NCBI RefSeq assembly: GCF_022695595.1
Contig: NZ_CP074380.1
Span: 372,001-436,000, forward strand
Reading direction: 5' to 3'
DNA: 64,000 bases
Source: Streptomyces sp. MST-110588
GTDB taxonomy: Bacteria; Actinomycetota; Actinomycetes; Streptomycetales; Streptomycetaceae
Shown here: positions 40,280 to 48,915 of the stretch, in pieces
Position numbering within the stretch: the stretch's first letter is position 1
Layout of the letters: each line of letters starts with the position of its first letter
Notes under the pieces: model-generated
Seen by the model: the letters and a program-made list of their open reading frames with translations, nothing else
Databases searched by the model: none
Told to the model about the DNA's origin: nothing
Program-made: the position numbers and the translations under genes

Positions 40280-40615
40280 TCAGCCCTCGCGGCCCGGTTG
40301 CCGGTTCCCGGCGGCCGGGCCGCGGTGCTCGGCCGCGGCGGAGCCGTGGTGCTGCGCCGCGATGCCGAAGCGGTGCCGTTCGCCGGCAGCGGACGGCAAC
40401 TGCCGCACCGAGGAGACCGTGCTGATCACCTGCTCGTTCCCGGCCGCCACCTCTGCCTCGACCGCTTCGAGTCGTTGCAGGTCGGCGGCGGACACCAGCG
40501 CCACCAGGGGCTTCCCGTGGCGCGTGACGACCACCCGCTCGTCGCCGTAGACGACGCGGTTGATCAGATCCGCGAGCTCTGCACGGGCTTGCGTCACCGG
40601 AATCTCGTAGGTCAT
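40280..40615 (-). CDS. Phd/YefM family antitoxin, no toxin seen
   Basis: A 111-residue protein whose first 65 residues are a Phd/YefM antitoxin domain (MTYEIPVTQARAELADLINR, then VVVTRHGKPLVALVSAADLQ). The C-terminal 45 residues are His/Gly/Ala-rich and unlike the family. The usual Doc, YoeB or PIN toxin gene does not follow: the frame ends near the M28 gene, which is convergent. It may be an orphan regulator or a remnant of a toxin-antitoxin pair. The ATG at 40615 is preferred to the GTG two codons upstream. Confidence 0.75.
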   Translation of the reverse strand: MTYEIPVTQARAELADLINRVVYGDERVVVTRHGKPLVALVSAADLQRLEAVEAEVAAGNEQVISTVSSVRQLPSAAGERHRFGIAAQHHGSAAAEHRGPAAGNRQPGREG

Positions 40616-40708
40616 GCTCACAGTTTATGTGTCCATGGCCGTGGACGGTCCGGCGTACGCCGTGCCCCTGCTCGCCCCCGGCCCGGCGGTCGTGGCGCAG
40701 GCCGGCGG

Positions 40709-41308
40709 TCAGGGATCGGACCGCTCCTTGGGACGGGGCTTGGCACGTACGTGCATGCGCTCGCCCTGGCGGCCGAAGAGGCTGAGAACCTCGACGGGGC
40801 CGTCACCGGCGCTGCCGAACCAGTGCGGCAACCGGGTGTCGAACTCGGCCACCTCCCCCGGCCCCATGACCAGGTCGTGGTCGGCCAGGACCAGACGCAG
40901 CCGGCCCGCCAGGACGTACAGCCACTCGTACCCCTCGTGGGTGCGCGGGTCCGGCGTGTTCCGCTCGGCCGGTATGACCATCTTGTAGGTCTGGAGCGGC
41001 CCGGGGTGCCGGGTCAGCGGCACCACGGTGTTGCCGTGTACGCGCTGGGGCGTCAGGCGGACCCGGGGGTCACCGACCGCGGGGGCGCCGACCAGTTCGT
41101 CAAGGGCGACCTGGTGTGCCTGGGCGAGCGGAAGCAGCAGTTCCAGGCTGGGCCGGCGCAGGCCGGACTCCAGCCGGGACAGGGTGCTCTTGGAGATGCC
41201 GGTGGCCTCGGACAGCGCCGCCAGGGTCACGCCGCGCTGGGTCCGCAGCCGCTTGAGGCGCGGGCCGACCTCGGTCAGGGCCCGGGCGATGGCTGGTGAG
41301 TGGTCCAT
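40709..41308 (-). CDS. XRE-family regulator with C-terminal cupin domain
   Basis: A 199-residue protein with an HTH_XRE domain (VGPRLKRLRTQRGVTLAALS, ATGISKSTLSRLESGLRRPS) and a cupin domain (HEGYEWLYVLAGRLRLVLAD, MGPGEVAEFDTRLPHWFGS). It should be a ligand-responsive repressor. I took the ATG at 41308 (MDHSPAIARAL); an ATG at 41317 is three codons upstream and the frame is open to 41455. Its target is not evident; the neighbour is a gene of unknown function on the same strand. Confidence 0.85.
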   Translation of the reverse strand: MDHSPAIARALTEVGPRLKRLRTQRGVTLAALSEATGISKSTLSRLESGLRRPSLELLLPLAQAHQVALDELVGAPAVGDPRVRLTPQRVHGNTVVPLTRHPGPLQTYKMVIPAERNTPDPRTHEGYEWLYVLAGRLRLVLADHDLVMGPGEVAEFDTRLPHWFGSAGDGPVEVLSLFGRQGERMHVRAKPRPKERSDP

Positions 41309-41474
41309 GCACGTCATTGCACCGTCTTGTCCCGCGAATGGCAACACGGATTGCGGGGAGCGGGACGAGGGTCCGGGCACCGGACCGACCCCCGGACCAG
41401 GGCCGGACCAGGGCCGGATCATGGCCCGGTCGCAGATCGGCGTACCGTCGCGCATCGCCGCCGTCGCGTCGCTC

Positions 41475-42002
41475 CTAAGCCGCCGACCGGGAGCCCGGTG
41501 CGGTCCGGCGGCGGCCTGCGGCGGACCGGAGCGCGCGCCGCAGCAGCAGGGGGACCATCAGGTGGTGGACCGGCGCCGCCACCCCCCACGCCACCCGGCC
41601 GGCCCGCCCCTTGAAGCGCACGGTGGTGGCCCACAGGATCTGCGCGTCCTCCACCAGCACGACGTTGTGCGCGTCGACCAGCCGGGAGGGTGCTTCCAGG
41701 GTGACCGAGCCGGGACCGGGACGCGTCACCCGCCATCCCAGGACGTGCCGCGGGGAGGACTTCGGGCCCAGCCGCAGCCCCAGTACACCGGTCCACCCCA
41801 GCATCAGGCACCACCGCATGGGAAGCGGGGCCGTCTCGAACGTGACCCGTGCCCACTGCTCCGGCGTCAGCGGCCGGCCGTCCGGCACAGGTGACGCGAA
41901 GGCCGACGCGTAGTGGTACCCCGCGAGGTCTTCGCGGGCCCGCAGCGCTCGCGGCACTTCCACACGCCGTACGCGCGCGGGGGATGCGGAAGCAGTGGCC
42001 AT
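41475..42002 (-). CDS. Protein of unknown function (possibly DUF2867-like)
   Basis: A 175-residue protein. The segment [20 protein letters not shown] followed by [11 protein letters not shown], then [11 protein letters not shown] and [20 protein letters not shown], resembles the DUF2867 group, but I hold this only loosely. There is a mildly hydrophobic C-terminal stretch ([20 protein letters not shown]) and a basic end. AAGGAG stands 9 bases before the ATG at 42002. It lies upstream of the XRE-cupin gene on the same strand and may be in its unit. Confidence 0.6.
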   Translation of the reverse strand: MATASASPARVRRVEVPRALRAREDLAGYHYASAFASPVPDGRPLTPEQWARVTFETAPLPMRWCLMLGWTGVLGLRLGPKSSPRHVLGWRVTRPGPGSVTLEAPSRLVDAHNVVLVEDAQILWATTVRFKGRAGRVAWGVAAPVHHLMVPLLLRRALRSAAGRRRTAPGSRSAA

Positions 42003-42342
42003 GGCAGACGGCTCCTTACGGCAGCGGGCTGAGATCAGCGGCAGGCTGAGGTCAGGGGATCGTAACCGCACGGCGGCCGGCCGGTCCGTACCGGGCCCGG
42101 CGTTCCCAACTTCCCTGCCATCTGTGGCTCATGACGCCCTGTTCCGCCGCATGACCCCTCATGTCGTGCGCCGGGACTTTCGCTGTGGGCGAGCGCCCAA
42201 GACCGCTGTGACCGCTTGCCTTCCCTCTGCGGGCGAGTCATGCTCACTTCTGCCAGGACGTACGTCCTGTACATTTTTTACATCGGCGCGTGCGGACACG
42301 TACGGGACGCGTACGGAGCACGTACAGAGCAGAGGAGTCGCC
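42003..42342. promoter_or_regulatory. Region upstream of clpP, with a 14-bp perfect palindrome
   Basis: The gap is divergent: the DUF-like gene leaves to the left and clpP to the right. AGGACGTACGTCCT (42255-42268) is a perfect palindrome, followed by an AT-rich ACATTTTTTACAT stretch that may hold the clpP promoter. CGTAC repeats continue to 42325. The ClpP genes of the ClpP3 type in Streptomyces are under a dedicated activator; I could not match its site here. Confidence 0.5.
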
Positions 42343-42974
42343 ATGGACCGCCCCACGGCCCGCCATGTCCTTCCGGAGTTCACCGAACGCACCTTTTACG
42401 GGGTCCGCACCATGGACCCGTACTCCAAGCTGCTCAGTGAGCGTGTGGTCTTCCTCGGCGCCCCGGTCGACGACACCGTCGCCAACGACGTGATCGCGCA
42501 GCTCGTCCACCTCGACTACGACGCCCCGGGGCGCGACATCTCGCTCTACATCAACTCCCCCGGCGGCTCGTTGACCGCGATGAGCGCCATTTACGACACG
42601 ATGCAGTTCGTCTCCTGCGACATCCAGACCTACTGCCTGGGACAGGCCGCCTCGGCCGCGGCGGTGCTGCTGGCCGCGGGCGCCCCGGGCAAGCGGTTCG
42701 CCCTGCCGCGTGCGCGCATCCTGATCCATCAGCCGTCCCTGAGCGAGCCGATCCAGGGACAGGCTTCCGACTTGCAGGTCAAGGCCGCGGAACTGCTGCG
42801 CAGCCGGGCGATGCTGGAGGAGATGCTCGTACGGCACACCGGCCGGCCCGCCGAGCAGATCGCCGCCGACATCGAACGCGACAAGATATTCGACGCGCGG
42901 GGGCGCTGGAGTACGGACTCATCGACGGGCTGACCGGCAGTCGCAAGCGGCCGGCCGTGGCGCCGGCCGCGTAG
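42343..42974 (+). CDS. clpP: ATP-dependent Clp protease proteolytic subunit (ClpP3-type), frame broken near the end
   Basis: With one G added to the run at 42899-42903 this encodes 210 residues ending [17 protein letters not shown] and a short tail; as given the frame ends at 42933. The catalytic Ser is in [14 protein letters not shown] (S104), the His in ARILIHQPS (H129) and the Asp in the ADIERD region. The N-terminus [11 protein letters not shown] resembles the ClpP3 paralogue of Streptomyces, not the essential ClpP1/2. GAGGAG precedes the ATG. The usual second subunit (clpP4) does not follow. It degrades proteins with an AAA partner. Confidence 0.88.
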
Positions 42975-42983
42975 TGAGCGGAG

Positions 42984-43030
42984 CGCACGAGGGAATGGGA
43001 CGCACGAGGGAATGGGACGCATGAGGGGGA
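42984..43030. repeat. 17-bp tandem repeat between clpP and the next gene
   Basis: GCACGAGGGAATGGGAC occurs twice in succession, preceded by a partial copy and followed by a variant GCATGAGGGGGACGAG, which supplies the ribosome site of the next gene. It appears to be a local duplication. Confidence 0.7.
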
Positions 43031-43034
43031 CGAG

Positions 43035-43349
43035 ATGAGCGGGATGCTGCCGCCCGAGTTGCCGCCGCTGCCCGCGCTGACCCGGGCCGAGGGCGAGTTC
43101 ATCGACAGCTACCTGGCAGTGCTGGACCTGCTGGGCCGTATCAACCCGAGCCGGGGCGGGGCCACTTACGGCGGGCTGCGGGCCGCGCAGGCCCTGGTCG
43201 CCAAGGCAACGGACCTGCGGGACGCGCTGACGCTGATGCACCGGCGCGGCGAGAGCGAACTGCACGCCGCGACGCTGACGCGGGCGCTGCGGGTGCTGGA
43301 CGGCGAGCGCCGCGCCCGCCTGGTGACGGTGCCGCCCGCCCAGAAGTGA
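43035..43349 (+). CDS. Small conserved-looking protein of unknown function
   Basis: A 104-residue, mostly helical soluble protein (LTRAEGEFIDSYLAVLDLLG, ALVAKATDLRDALTLMHRRG). No catalytic motif, signal or membrane segment is seen. GAGGGGGACGAG precedes the ATG. It lies 60 bases after clpP, so it may be co-transcribed. I do not recognise the family. Confidence 0.7.
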   Translation: MSGMLPPELPPLPALTRAEGEFIDSYLAVLDLLGRINPSRGGATYGGLRAAQALVAKATDLRDALTLMHRRGESELHAATLTRALRVLDGERRARLVTVPPAQK

Positions 43350-43767
43350 CGGGGCCGGCGAACGACCGCGGAACAGCGGCTGCGGCCGGCGCGTGCCCGT
43401 CGCATCGCCCGCCCCGGGGACGACCGGCTCCCCCACCGGCAGCGGAGCGCACACCCCTTCGCCAAAGGGCACACGGGACTGACAGGCGACCGGGGTTCGC
43501 TCGCCCGTTCGGTGTAGTCAGGGTCCCGGCTTTTGCGGGAGTGCGGTTGCGCAACACGCGCACACAACATCCGGAATGATCCGCTCCGCGCCTGGTGCGG
43601 GGGTCCTCACGGGTCGCGGCCCGGGCACGAAGCGGGCGTTGTCCACCTGAACGGGTCAGTCGTGACCAGCCTCACATACGGCCGTTTCGGCTCGGCATCC
43701 TGCCGCCGCCGGGTGACGATCCCTCTCGACGACAAGCCCCCGCCACAGCGGTGGGGCGGTCCGGACG
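43350..43767. other. Intergenic region upstream of the c-di-AMP riboswitch
   Basis: About 420 bases without a gene. An AT-richer stretch near 43535-43580 (TGCGCAACACGCGCACACAA) may contain the promoter for the riboswitch transcript. Nothing else was recognised. Confidence 0.4.
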
Positions 43768-43950
43768 GGCGCCGAATCCTGCCGCCGTGCCGGGCGTCCG
43801 GTCGATGCGCCTGATCGGCAGGAGCGGAGGACCCGAGCACGACGGGACCGTCGGCCGGCGAAGCCGACGGCCCCTTGGGGTGAAGCCGGAGCCACGGCCG
43901 GGCATCTTCGCCTGCCCGAACCCGACAGGTTCTCCTTCGCAGGCGGCTGA
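43768..43950 (+). promoter_or_regulatory. ydaO/yuaA-type c-di-AMP riboswitch
   Basis: The leader of the NlpC/P60 gene carries the conserved blocks of this class in order: CGCCGAATCCTGCCGCCG, GGCAGGAGCGGAGGACCCG, CCCTTGGGGTGAAGCCGGAG, CCGGGCATCTTCGCCTGCCC, GAACCCGACAGGT and the closing GCAGGCGGC. It ends 13 bases before the start codon. In actinobacteria this riboswitch controls wall hydrolases and shuts expression off when c-di-AMP is high. Confidence 0.9.
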
Positions 43951-43963
43951 CGAAGGGTTGCGC

Positions 43964-44437
43964 ATGGCTGCGCACGTTCGCGTTTCCGGGATGCCGGTGC
44001 GGGCGGGAGTGATCTCCGCTCTCGCCCTCGCCACGGCCGCCGGGACGATGATGATCCCCGGTGGGACGGCGGAGGCGCAGGCCGCCTCGGCCTCCGCCAA
44101 AGCGCTGCGGATCGCCGCCTCGAAGAAAGGGGCTCCCTACCAGTACGGCGCGACGGGCCCGTACCGCTTCGACTGCTCGGGCCTGACGCTGTACTCGTTC
44201 AAGCGCGCGGGCAAGAAACTCCCCCGCACCGCCGCGTCGCAGTACAACCGCACCCGCCATGTCCCCGCATCCTCCCGCGCACGCGGTGACCTGGTCTTCT
44301 TCTATTCCCGTGGGGGCATATACCACGTGGGGATATACGCCGGGAGCGGACGCATCTGGCACGCGCCCAAGACCGGTGACGTGGTGCGCCTGCAGAAGAT
44401 ATGGACGCGCAGCGTCCTGTACGGCCGGGTGCGCTGA
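43964..44437 (+). CDS. Secreted NlpC/P60 peptidoglycan endopeptidase
   Basis: A 157-residue exported cysteine peptidase. A signal peptide (residues 1-40, ending EAQAA) is followed by one NlpC/P60 domain: YQYGATGPYRFDCSGL with the catalytic Cys71, YHVGIYAGSG with His121, and WHAPK with His133. It cuts peptide stems of the cell wall. It has no binding domain, unlike longer relatives. It is under the c-di-AMP riboswitch and followed by an intrinsic terminator. Confidence 0.92.
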   Translation: MAAHVRVSGMPVRAGVISALALATAAGTMMIPGGTAEAQAASASAKALRIAASKKGAPYQYGATGPYRFDCSGLTLYSFKRAGKKLPRTAASQYNRTRHVPASSRARGDLVFFYSRGGIYHVGIYAGSGRIWHAPKTGDVVRLQKIWTRSVLYGRVR

Positions 44438-44454
44438 CCCGGGCGCCAACTCCT

Positions 44455-44510
44455 GTTCCTGTTCCGCCCCGCCGGGAACGGCGGGGCGGAACAGGAACAC
44501 ACCCTCGTTT
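44455..44510 (+). terminator. Intrinsic terminator after the NlpC/P60 gene
   Basis: A 19-bp perfect stem (44455-44473 with 44480-44498) and a 6-base loop, followed after 8 bases by GTTTT. It lies 18 bases after the stop. Confidence 0.85.
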
Positions 44511-44615
44511 TCCCCCGGCATGGACCTTCGGCGGACGTACGGGCCGGCGGGGCGCGGCAGCCGCCGTTCGTGGGTCGTTCCGACTGATTGCCGCACCGCT
44601 GGCTACTCGTACGGA

Positions 44616-45242
44616 ATGGACCGTCCCACCGACCGCCCCGGGACGCCGGACCCCGGCGCCGGCGGACGCGAGGAGCGCCAGGAGGACGCGCAGGAACGCC
44701 ACGAGACCGCGCTGGAGCGTTACGACCGCAACTTCTCCGAACTGCTCCAGGAACTGCGGGTCATGCAGACCGGCGTACAGATCCTCTTCGCGTTTCTGCT
44801 GACCCTGGCCTTCACTCCGCGCTTCGTGTCCCTGGACACGGTCCAGCGGGCGACGTACGTCGGGACGCTGCTGCTGGCCGTGCTGGCGGCCGTACTGCTG
44901 ACCGCGCCGGTCGCCACCCACCGGATGCTCTTCCAGCGGCGCGAGAAACGCCTGGTCGTGATGGTGTCCGCCCGGCTCGCGGGAGCGGGCATGGCGGCGG
45001 TGGCGGTGGCCCTGGCCGGCGCCGTGACTCTGGTCGTCGACGTGGTGCTGAACCGGGCCGCGGGCGTGGCGGCGGGGGCCGCGACGCTGCTGGCGTGCGC
45101 CGCGCTGTGGGCCTTCCTGCCGCGCGTACTGGGACGCCGCAACGGGCACGACCACGAGCGGGCCGGGCCGGGACCCGGGGCGGCGGACCGTGCGGGCGAC
45201 CAGGACGGGTACGGGGGCGACACCCGCAGTACGCGCGGGTAA
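44616..45242 (+). CDS. Four-helix membrane protein of the DUF6328 type
   Basis: A 208-residue integral membrane protein. A charged N-terminus (RQEDAQERHETALERYDRNF) leads to QELRVMQTGVQILFAFLLTL, then three more hydrophobic helices and a charged Gly/Asp/Arg tail. The QELRVxQTGVQILFAFLL signature is widespread in actinobacteria and has no known role. The ATG at 44616 is used. It stands alone. Confidence 0.8.
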   Translation: MDRPTDRPGTPDPGAGGREERQEDAQERHETALERYDRNFSELLQELRVMQTGVQILFAFLLTLAFTPRFVSLDTVQRATYVGTLLLAVLAAVLLTAPVATHRMLFQRREKRLVVMVSARLAGAGMAAVAVALAGAVTLVVDVVLNRAAGVAAGAATLLACAALWAFLPRVLGRRNGHDHERAGPGPGAADRAGDQDGYGGDTRSTRG

Positions 45243-45279
45243 CGGCAGGCGACCCACCCCTCCCACGTAGCGCCCAGAT

Positions 45280-45373
45280 GGCACCTTCACGGTGCCGTCA
45301 TAGCGCCACGTGCACACCATTCGAGCGCCATCCACTCTTGCTGCGACGCCAACGTGATGCCATAGTGGCGTCA
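45280..45373. promoter_or_regulatory. Dyad elements upstream of the P450 gene
   Basis: A GGCACCTTCACGGTGCC hairpin lies at about 45280-45296, and TGATGCCATAGTGGCGTCA (45355-45373) is a near-perfect palindrome. TAGCGCCACGTG between them repeats part of the second. They lie 70-160 bp before the P450 start and could be operators. Confidence 0.45.
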
Positions 45374-45444
45374 CGACTGAGCGGACCCCGTCCCGGCCCG
45401 CTCTTCGCATTCGCCTTCGCATTCCATCTCCGAGGAGACCTGCC

Positions 45445-46692
45445 ATGCGGCCAGAACCGTCCACCCACGCGCCCGGTGAGACGACTGTGACCACAGCCCC
45501 TTCCGCCGAGGCGGTGACGCTGCCGACGGACCGGACCACGGGCTGCCCCTTCGATCCGCCCGCCGAACTGGCAAAGGTGCGCGAGCGGCAGCCGCTCATC
45601 CGTATGCGCTACCCCGACGGGCACCTCGGCTGGCTGGTCACCGGCCACTCCGCGGCCCGCGCGGTGCTGTCGGACCCCCGCTTCAGCTCGCGGTACGAAC
45701 TCCTGCACGCCCTGGTGCCGGACGCCCCCTCCGAGATACCTCCGGCCCCGCCGGGGGACCTCACCGGGATGGACGCCCCCGAGCACACCCGCTACCGGCG
45801 GCTGCTCATGGGCAAGTTCACCGTACGGCGCATGAGGCTGCTCACCGAGCGCGTCGGGCAGATCACCGCCGAACACCTCGACGCCATGGAGCGCCGGGGC
45901 GGCCCGGTGGACCTGGTGGAGGCGTTCGCGCGGCCGGTACCCGCCCTGATGATCTGCGAACTGCTGGGTGTGCCCTACGCCGACCGGGACCACTTCCAAC
46001 GGCTCACGGCGACGGTGATGGAACGTGAGACCACCCCCGAAGAAATGATGGCCGCCTACCACGCGCTGCAGGAGTACATCCACGAGCTGGTGCGGGCCAA
46101 GCGCTCGGAGCCCACCGACGACCTGCTCGGTGATCTGGCCACCTCCGACCTCACCGACGAGGAACTCGCCGGCGTCGGCGCCTTCCTGCTGGCCGCCGGT
46201 CTGGACACCACCACCAGCATGCTGGCGCTGGGCACCTTCGCCCTGCTGCGCAACCCCGGTCAGCTCGCCGCCCTGCGGGCCGATCCAAGCCTGGCCGACC
46301 AGGCCGTGGAGGAGCTGCTGCGCTACCTGAGCATCGCCGACCCCATGGTCCGGTCGGCCCTGGAGGACGTCGAGGTGGACGGTCGGCTGATCAGGGCCGG
46401 CGAGTCGGTCACCGTCTCCGTCCAGGCCGCCAACCGCGACCCGCTGCGCTTCCCCGACCCCGACACCCTCGACCTGCACCGCAAGGCCACCGGGCACCTG
46501 AGCTTCGGCCACGGCATCCACCAGTGTCTGGGGCAGCAACTGGCCCGCGTCGAAATGCGCGTGGCCTTCCCCGCCCTGGTCACCCGCTTCCCCACCCTGC
46601 GCCTGGCCGTACCGCCCGAGCAGGTGCCCCTGCGCGCCCATGCGGGCATCTACGGCGTGCACAGCCTCCCTGTCACCTGGGACGAGCGCTGA
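45445..46692 (+). CDS. Cytochrome P450
   Basis: A 415-residue bacterial class I P450: I-helix [12 protein letters not shown], ExxR in EELLRYL, and heme loop [17 protein letters not shown] with the Cys near 360. The N-terminus [13 protein letters not shown] resembles the CYP105/CYP107 groups. It hydroxylates an unknown substrate with electrons from the ferredoxin encoded 2 bases downstream. The start at 45445 lies after CCGAGGAGACC. Confidence 0.92.
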   Translation: MRPEPSTHAPGETTVTTAPSAEAVTLPTDRTTGCPFDPPAELAKVRERQPLIRMRYPDGHLGWLVTGHSAARAVLSDPRFSSRYELLHALVPDAPSEIPPAPPGDLTGMDAPEHTRYRRLLMGKFTVRRMRLLTERVGQITAEHLDAMERRGGPVDLVEAFARPVPALMICELLGVPYADRDHFQRLTATVMERETTPEEMMAAYHALQEYIHELVRAKRSEPTDDLLGDLATSDLTDEELAGVGAFLLAAGLDTTTSMLALGTFALLRNPGQLAALRADPSLADQAVEELLRYLSIADPMVRSALEDVEVDGRLIRAGESVTVSVQAANRDPLRFPDPDTLDLHRKATGHLSFGHGIHQCLGQQLARVEMRVAFPALVTRFPTLRLAVPPEQVPLRAHAGIYGVHSLPVTWDER

Positions 46693-46694
46693 CC

Positions 46695-46916
46695 ATGGAC
46701 GTCTCCCTCGACCGCGACCGCTGTGTCGGCGCCGGGATGTGCGCACTGACCGCTCCCGAGGTGTTCGACCAGGATCCGGAAGACGGCCGTGTGCTGCTCC
46801 TGACCCGCCGGCCGCCGGACCCGCACCGGCCGGCCGTGCACGAGGCCGCCCTGCTCTGCCCCGCCGGGGCGATCTCCGTCCTCGGGCGGCCGGTCGCCGA
46901 CGACACCTCTGCGTAA
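46695..46916 (+). CDS. [3Fe-4S] ferredoxin
   Basis: A 73-residue ferredoxin with DRDRCVGAGMCALTAPEVFD and CPAGAISV, giving the three Cys expected of a [3Fe-4S] cluster (C-x5-C...C-P). It starts 2 bases after the P450 stop and is surely its electron donor. Confidence 0.93.
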   Translation: MDVSLDRDRCVGAGMCALTAPEVFDQDPEDGRVLLLTRRPPDPHRPAVHEAALLCPAGAISVLGRPVADDTSA

Positions 46917-46942
46917 CCGAACCGGCCGCCGTCCCCGGGACG

Positions 46943-47371
46943 TCAGGTTCCCGGGCGGGGCCAGGGAAGGACGATCCAGACCGTCTTGCCGCCGCAGTCG
47001 GTGGGAGTGACCATGACTCTGCCGCCCGATTCGGCGGCGAGGAAGCGGACGATGACCATGCCGCGGCCGTTGTCCTGCTGGACGGCGGCCGGCAGGCGCT
47101 GGGGCCAGCGGGGGTGGCTGTCGGTGACGCCGACCCGCAGTTGCTCGTCGCGGTCGAGCTGGACCTCGACGGTGAAGTCGGGCGACTGGCCGAAGGTGTG
47201 CTGGATGGCGTTGGTGGACAGTTCCGAGACGATCAGACGGGTGACGTCGATGGTCTCCGCGTCGGACGGCAGTCCCCAGTCGGCCAGTACACCTGTCACG
47301 AACCTGCGAGCCGCGGCGACCGAGGCCGGCACGCTCGGCAGGGTGAGGGATGATTCCTGGTGGTCTGCCAT
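46943..47371 (-). CDS. ATP-binding protein (anti-sigma/HATPase_c type)
   Basis: A 142-residue RsbW-like ATPase: VSELSTNAIQHTF is the N-box and DNGRGMVIVRFLA the G1/G2 region of the GHKL fold. Such Streptomyces proteins are serine kinases or anti-sigma factors. The ATG at 47371 is preferred (MADHQESSLTLP, after AAAGGGACGG); the frame runs on to 47488. It is divergent from a WhiJ-type regulator, a common arrangement. Confidence 0.88.
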   Translation of the reverse strand: MADHQESSLTLPSVPASVAAARRFVTGVLADWGLPSDAETIDVTRLIVSELSTNAIQHTFGQSPDFTVEVQLDRDEQLRVGVTDSHPRWPQRLPAAVQQDNGRGMVIVRFLAAESGGRVMVTPTDCGGKTVWIVLPWPRPGT

Positions 47372-47692
47372 CGCGACGCCGTCCCTTTCCGCCGGCACCC
47401 GACTTCGCGGCACGCTTGACGGTATGGCACCGTCGAGCCGTCGCCGAGCCGCCGGGCCCCGGATCACTGCTTTGCGCCAGACTGCCACTCATGCTCTCGT
47501 CGCTGCGGGCGATCCACCTGGATATGCATATATCTGTCGCTCGAAGCAGTGAACTTTGCTACGCGGGACCGGATTTGGACGGCACACTGATCTGTTGATG
47601 TCGTACGGAACAGTAGTCGTACCAGATACGTTGTATGCGGCACGTCCTATATGAGGGCCGATGCGCGTATACGTTGCCTCAAGGGAGGACGT
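47372..47692. promoter_or_regulatory. Divergent promoter region between the ATPase and WhiJ-type genes
   Basis: A 321-base gap of lower GC. It holds ATATGCATAT (47522-47531), a repeated GTCGTAC motif (47600-47620) and CGTATACG (near 47656), all short palindromes. AAGGGAGG before 47693 is the ribosome site of the regulator. No gene is seen. Confidence 0.45.
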
Positions 47693-48583
47693 ATGCATTA
47701 CGGGCCCGCCGTACGCCGCCGCAAGCTGGGCGCGGAGTTACGGCGCCAGCGGGCGCTGAGCGGACTCACCAGTTGTCAGGCGGCACGGCTGGTGGACTGG
47801 CACCAGTCCAAGATCAGCCGGATCGAGACCGGACGCAGCGGCGTCAAACCCGCCGATGTACAGCGCCTGTTGGACGCGTACGGCGTCGTGGACGCGGAGC
47901 TGCGCGCCCTGCTGACGGCGCTGTGCGGCGGGGACGCGGGGGACGGCACCGGCCGCGACCGGCGCGGCTGGTGGCACAGCTACCGCGATGTGCTGCCGCC
48001 CGTCTACCGGGACTTCATCAGCCTGGAGGCGGAGGCGTCGTGGGCCCGCACACTGGAGACCGGGCTGGTCCCCGGGCTGTTGCAGACGCCGGACTACGCG
48101 CGGGCGGTGACCCGGGCGGCGCTGCCGGGGCTGCCGGACGGGCGGGTGGAGGCGCTGGTCGAGGTGCGTCTGGCGCGGCAGGAAGTGCTGCGCGGCCACC
48201 GGCCGTTGGAGCTGTGGGTCGTGTTGGAGGAGGCCGTCCTACGGCGGACGGTCGGCTCCTCTGCGGTGATGGCGGCCCAGCTCCGCCACCTGACGCGGAT
48301 GGCCGGGCTGCCGCACGTGCGCCTCCAGGTGCTGCCTTTCACGGCCGGTGTGCACACTGGCACCATCGGCCCTTTCGTTATTTTCTCCTTTCCGCCAACC
48401 GGTGACATGGACGTGGTTGTTATCGACCATTTGACGAGTAGCCTCTACCTCGAACAGCGAGAAGATGTAAGGGCGTACAGCGATGCTTTCGCGACGCTGC
48501 GGGGGCACGCCCTCTCGTACGAGAAATCGTCGGCTTTCATTGCCCGGATCGCCGCTGCCCAGCAGGCCGGCGATGGCGCGTGA
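47693..48583 (+). CDS. WhiJ-type XRE regulator with DUF5753, TTA codon
   Basis: A 296-residue regulator. Residues 8-65 form the HTH (LGAELRRQRALSGLTSCQAA, then WHQSKISRIETGRSGVKPAD). The rest is the DUF5753 domain (ASWARTLETGLVPGLLQTPD, YARAVTRAALP, SSLYLEQREDVRAYSDAFA). Codon 16 (47738-47740) is TTA, so bldA control is likely. Such proteins act with a DUF397 partner, here encoded 9 bases downstream, in the control of development or secondary metabolism. Confidence 0.9.
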   Translation: MHYGPAVRRRKLGAELRRQRALSGLTSCQAARLVDWHQSKISRIETGRSGVKPADVQRLLDAYGVVDAELRALLTALCGGDAGDGTGRDRRGWWHSYRDVLPPVYRDFISLEAEASWARTLETGLVPGLLQTPDYARAVTRAALPGLPDGRVEALVEVRLARQEVLRGHRPLELWVVLEEAVLRRTVGSSAVMAAQLRHLTRMAGLPHVRLQVLPFTAGVHTGTIGPFVIFSFPPTGDMDVVVIDHLTSSLYLEQREDVRAYSDAFATLRGHALSYEKSSAFIARIAAAQQAGDGA

Positions 48584-48592
48584 GGAGGCGCC

Positions 48593-48832
48593 ATGACCGC
48601 ACTGCCCCGCTGCCCGCACATTTCTCTTTCCGTTCATCCCTACGGCCCCTGGCGCAGCAGCAGCCACAGCGCCGGAACGAACAACTGCGTGGAGACGGCC
48701 CGCTTGAACGCGGAGCTGCTCGCCGTACGCGACTCGAAGGACACGGCAGGGCCCGCGCTGCTCTTCGGCACCGGGGCCTGGCGGTCCTTCGTGGGCGAAC
48801 TGACCGACGTCCGCTTCGCGCACGTGCGCTGA
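48593..48832 (+). CDS. DUF397 protein, partner of the WhiJ-type regulator
   Basis: A 79-residue DUF397 protein: WRSSSHSAGTNNCVETARL, then LAVRDSKDTAGPALLFG and WRSFV are the family blocks. It is paired with the upstream regulator; GAGGAGGCGCC precedes the ATG. In studied systems the DUF397 protein relieves repression by its partner. Confidence 0.9.
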   Translation: MTALPRCPHISLSVHPYGPWRSSSHSAGTNNCVETARLNAELLAVRDSKDTAGPALLFGTGAWRSFVGELTDVRFAHVR

Positions 48833-48915
48833 CTCGCGCACGTGAGCCGACAGGCCACCCCACGGCCTCCCCATGGCCTCCCCATCCCTGAGATCCCCGC
48901 GGCCGGCTGCGTGAT

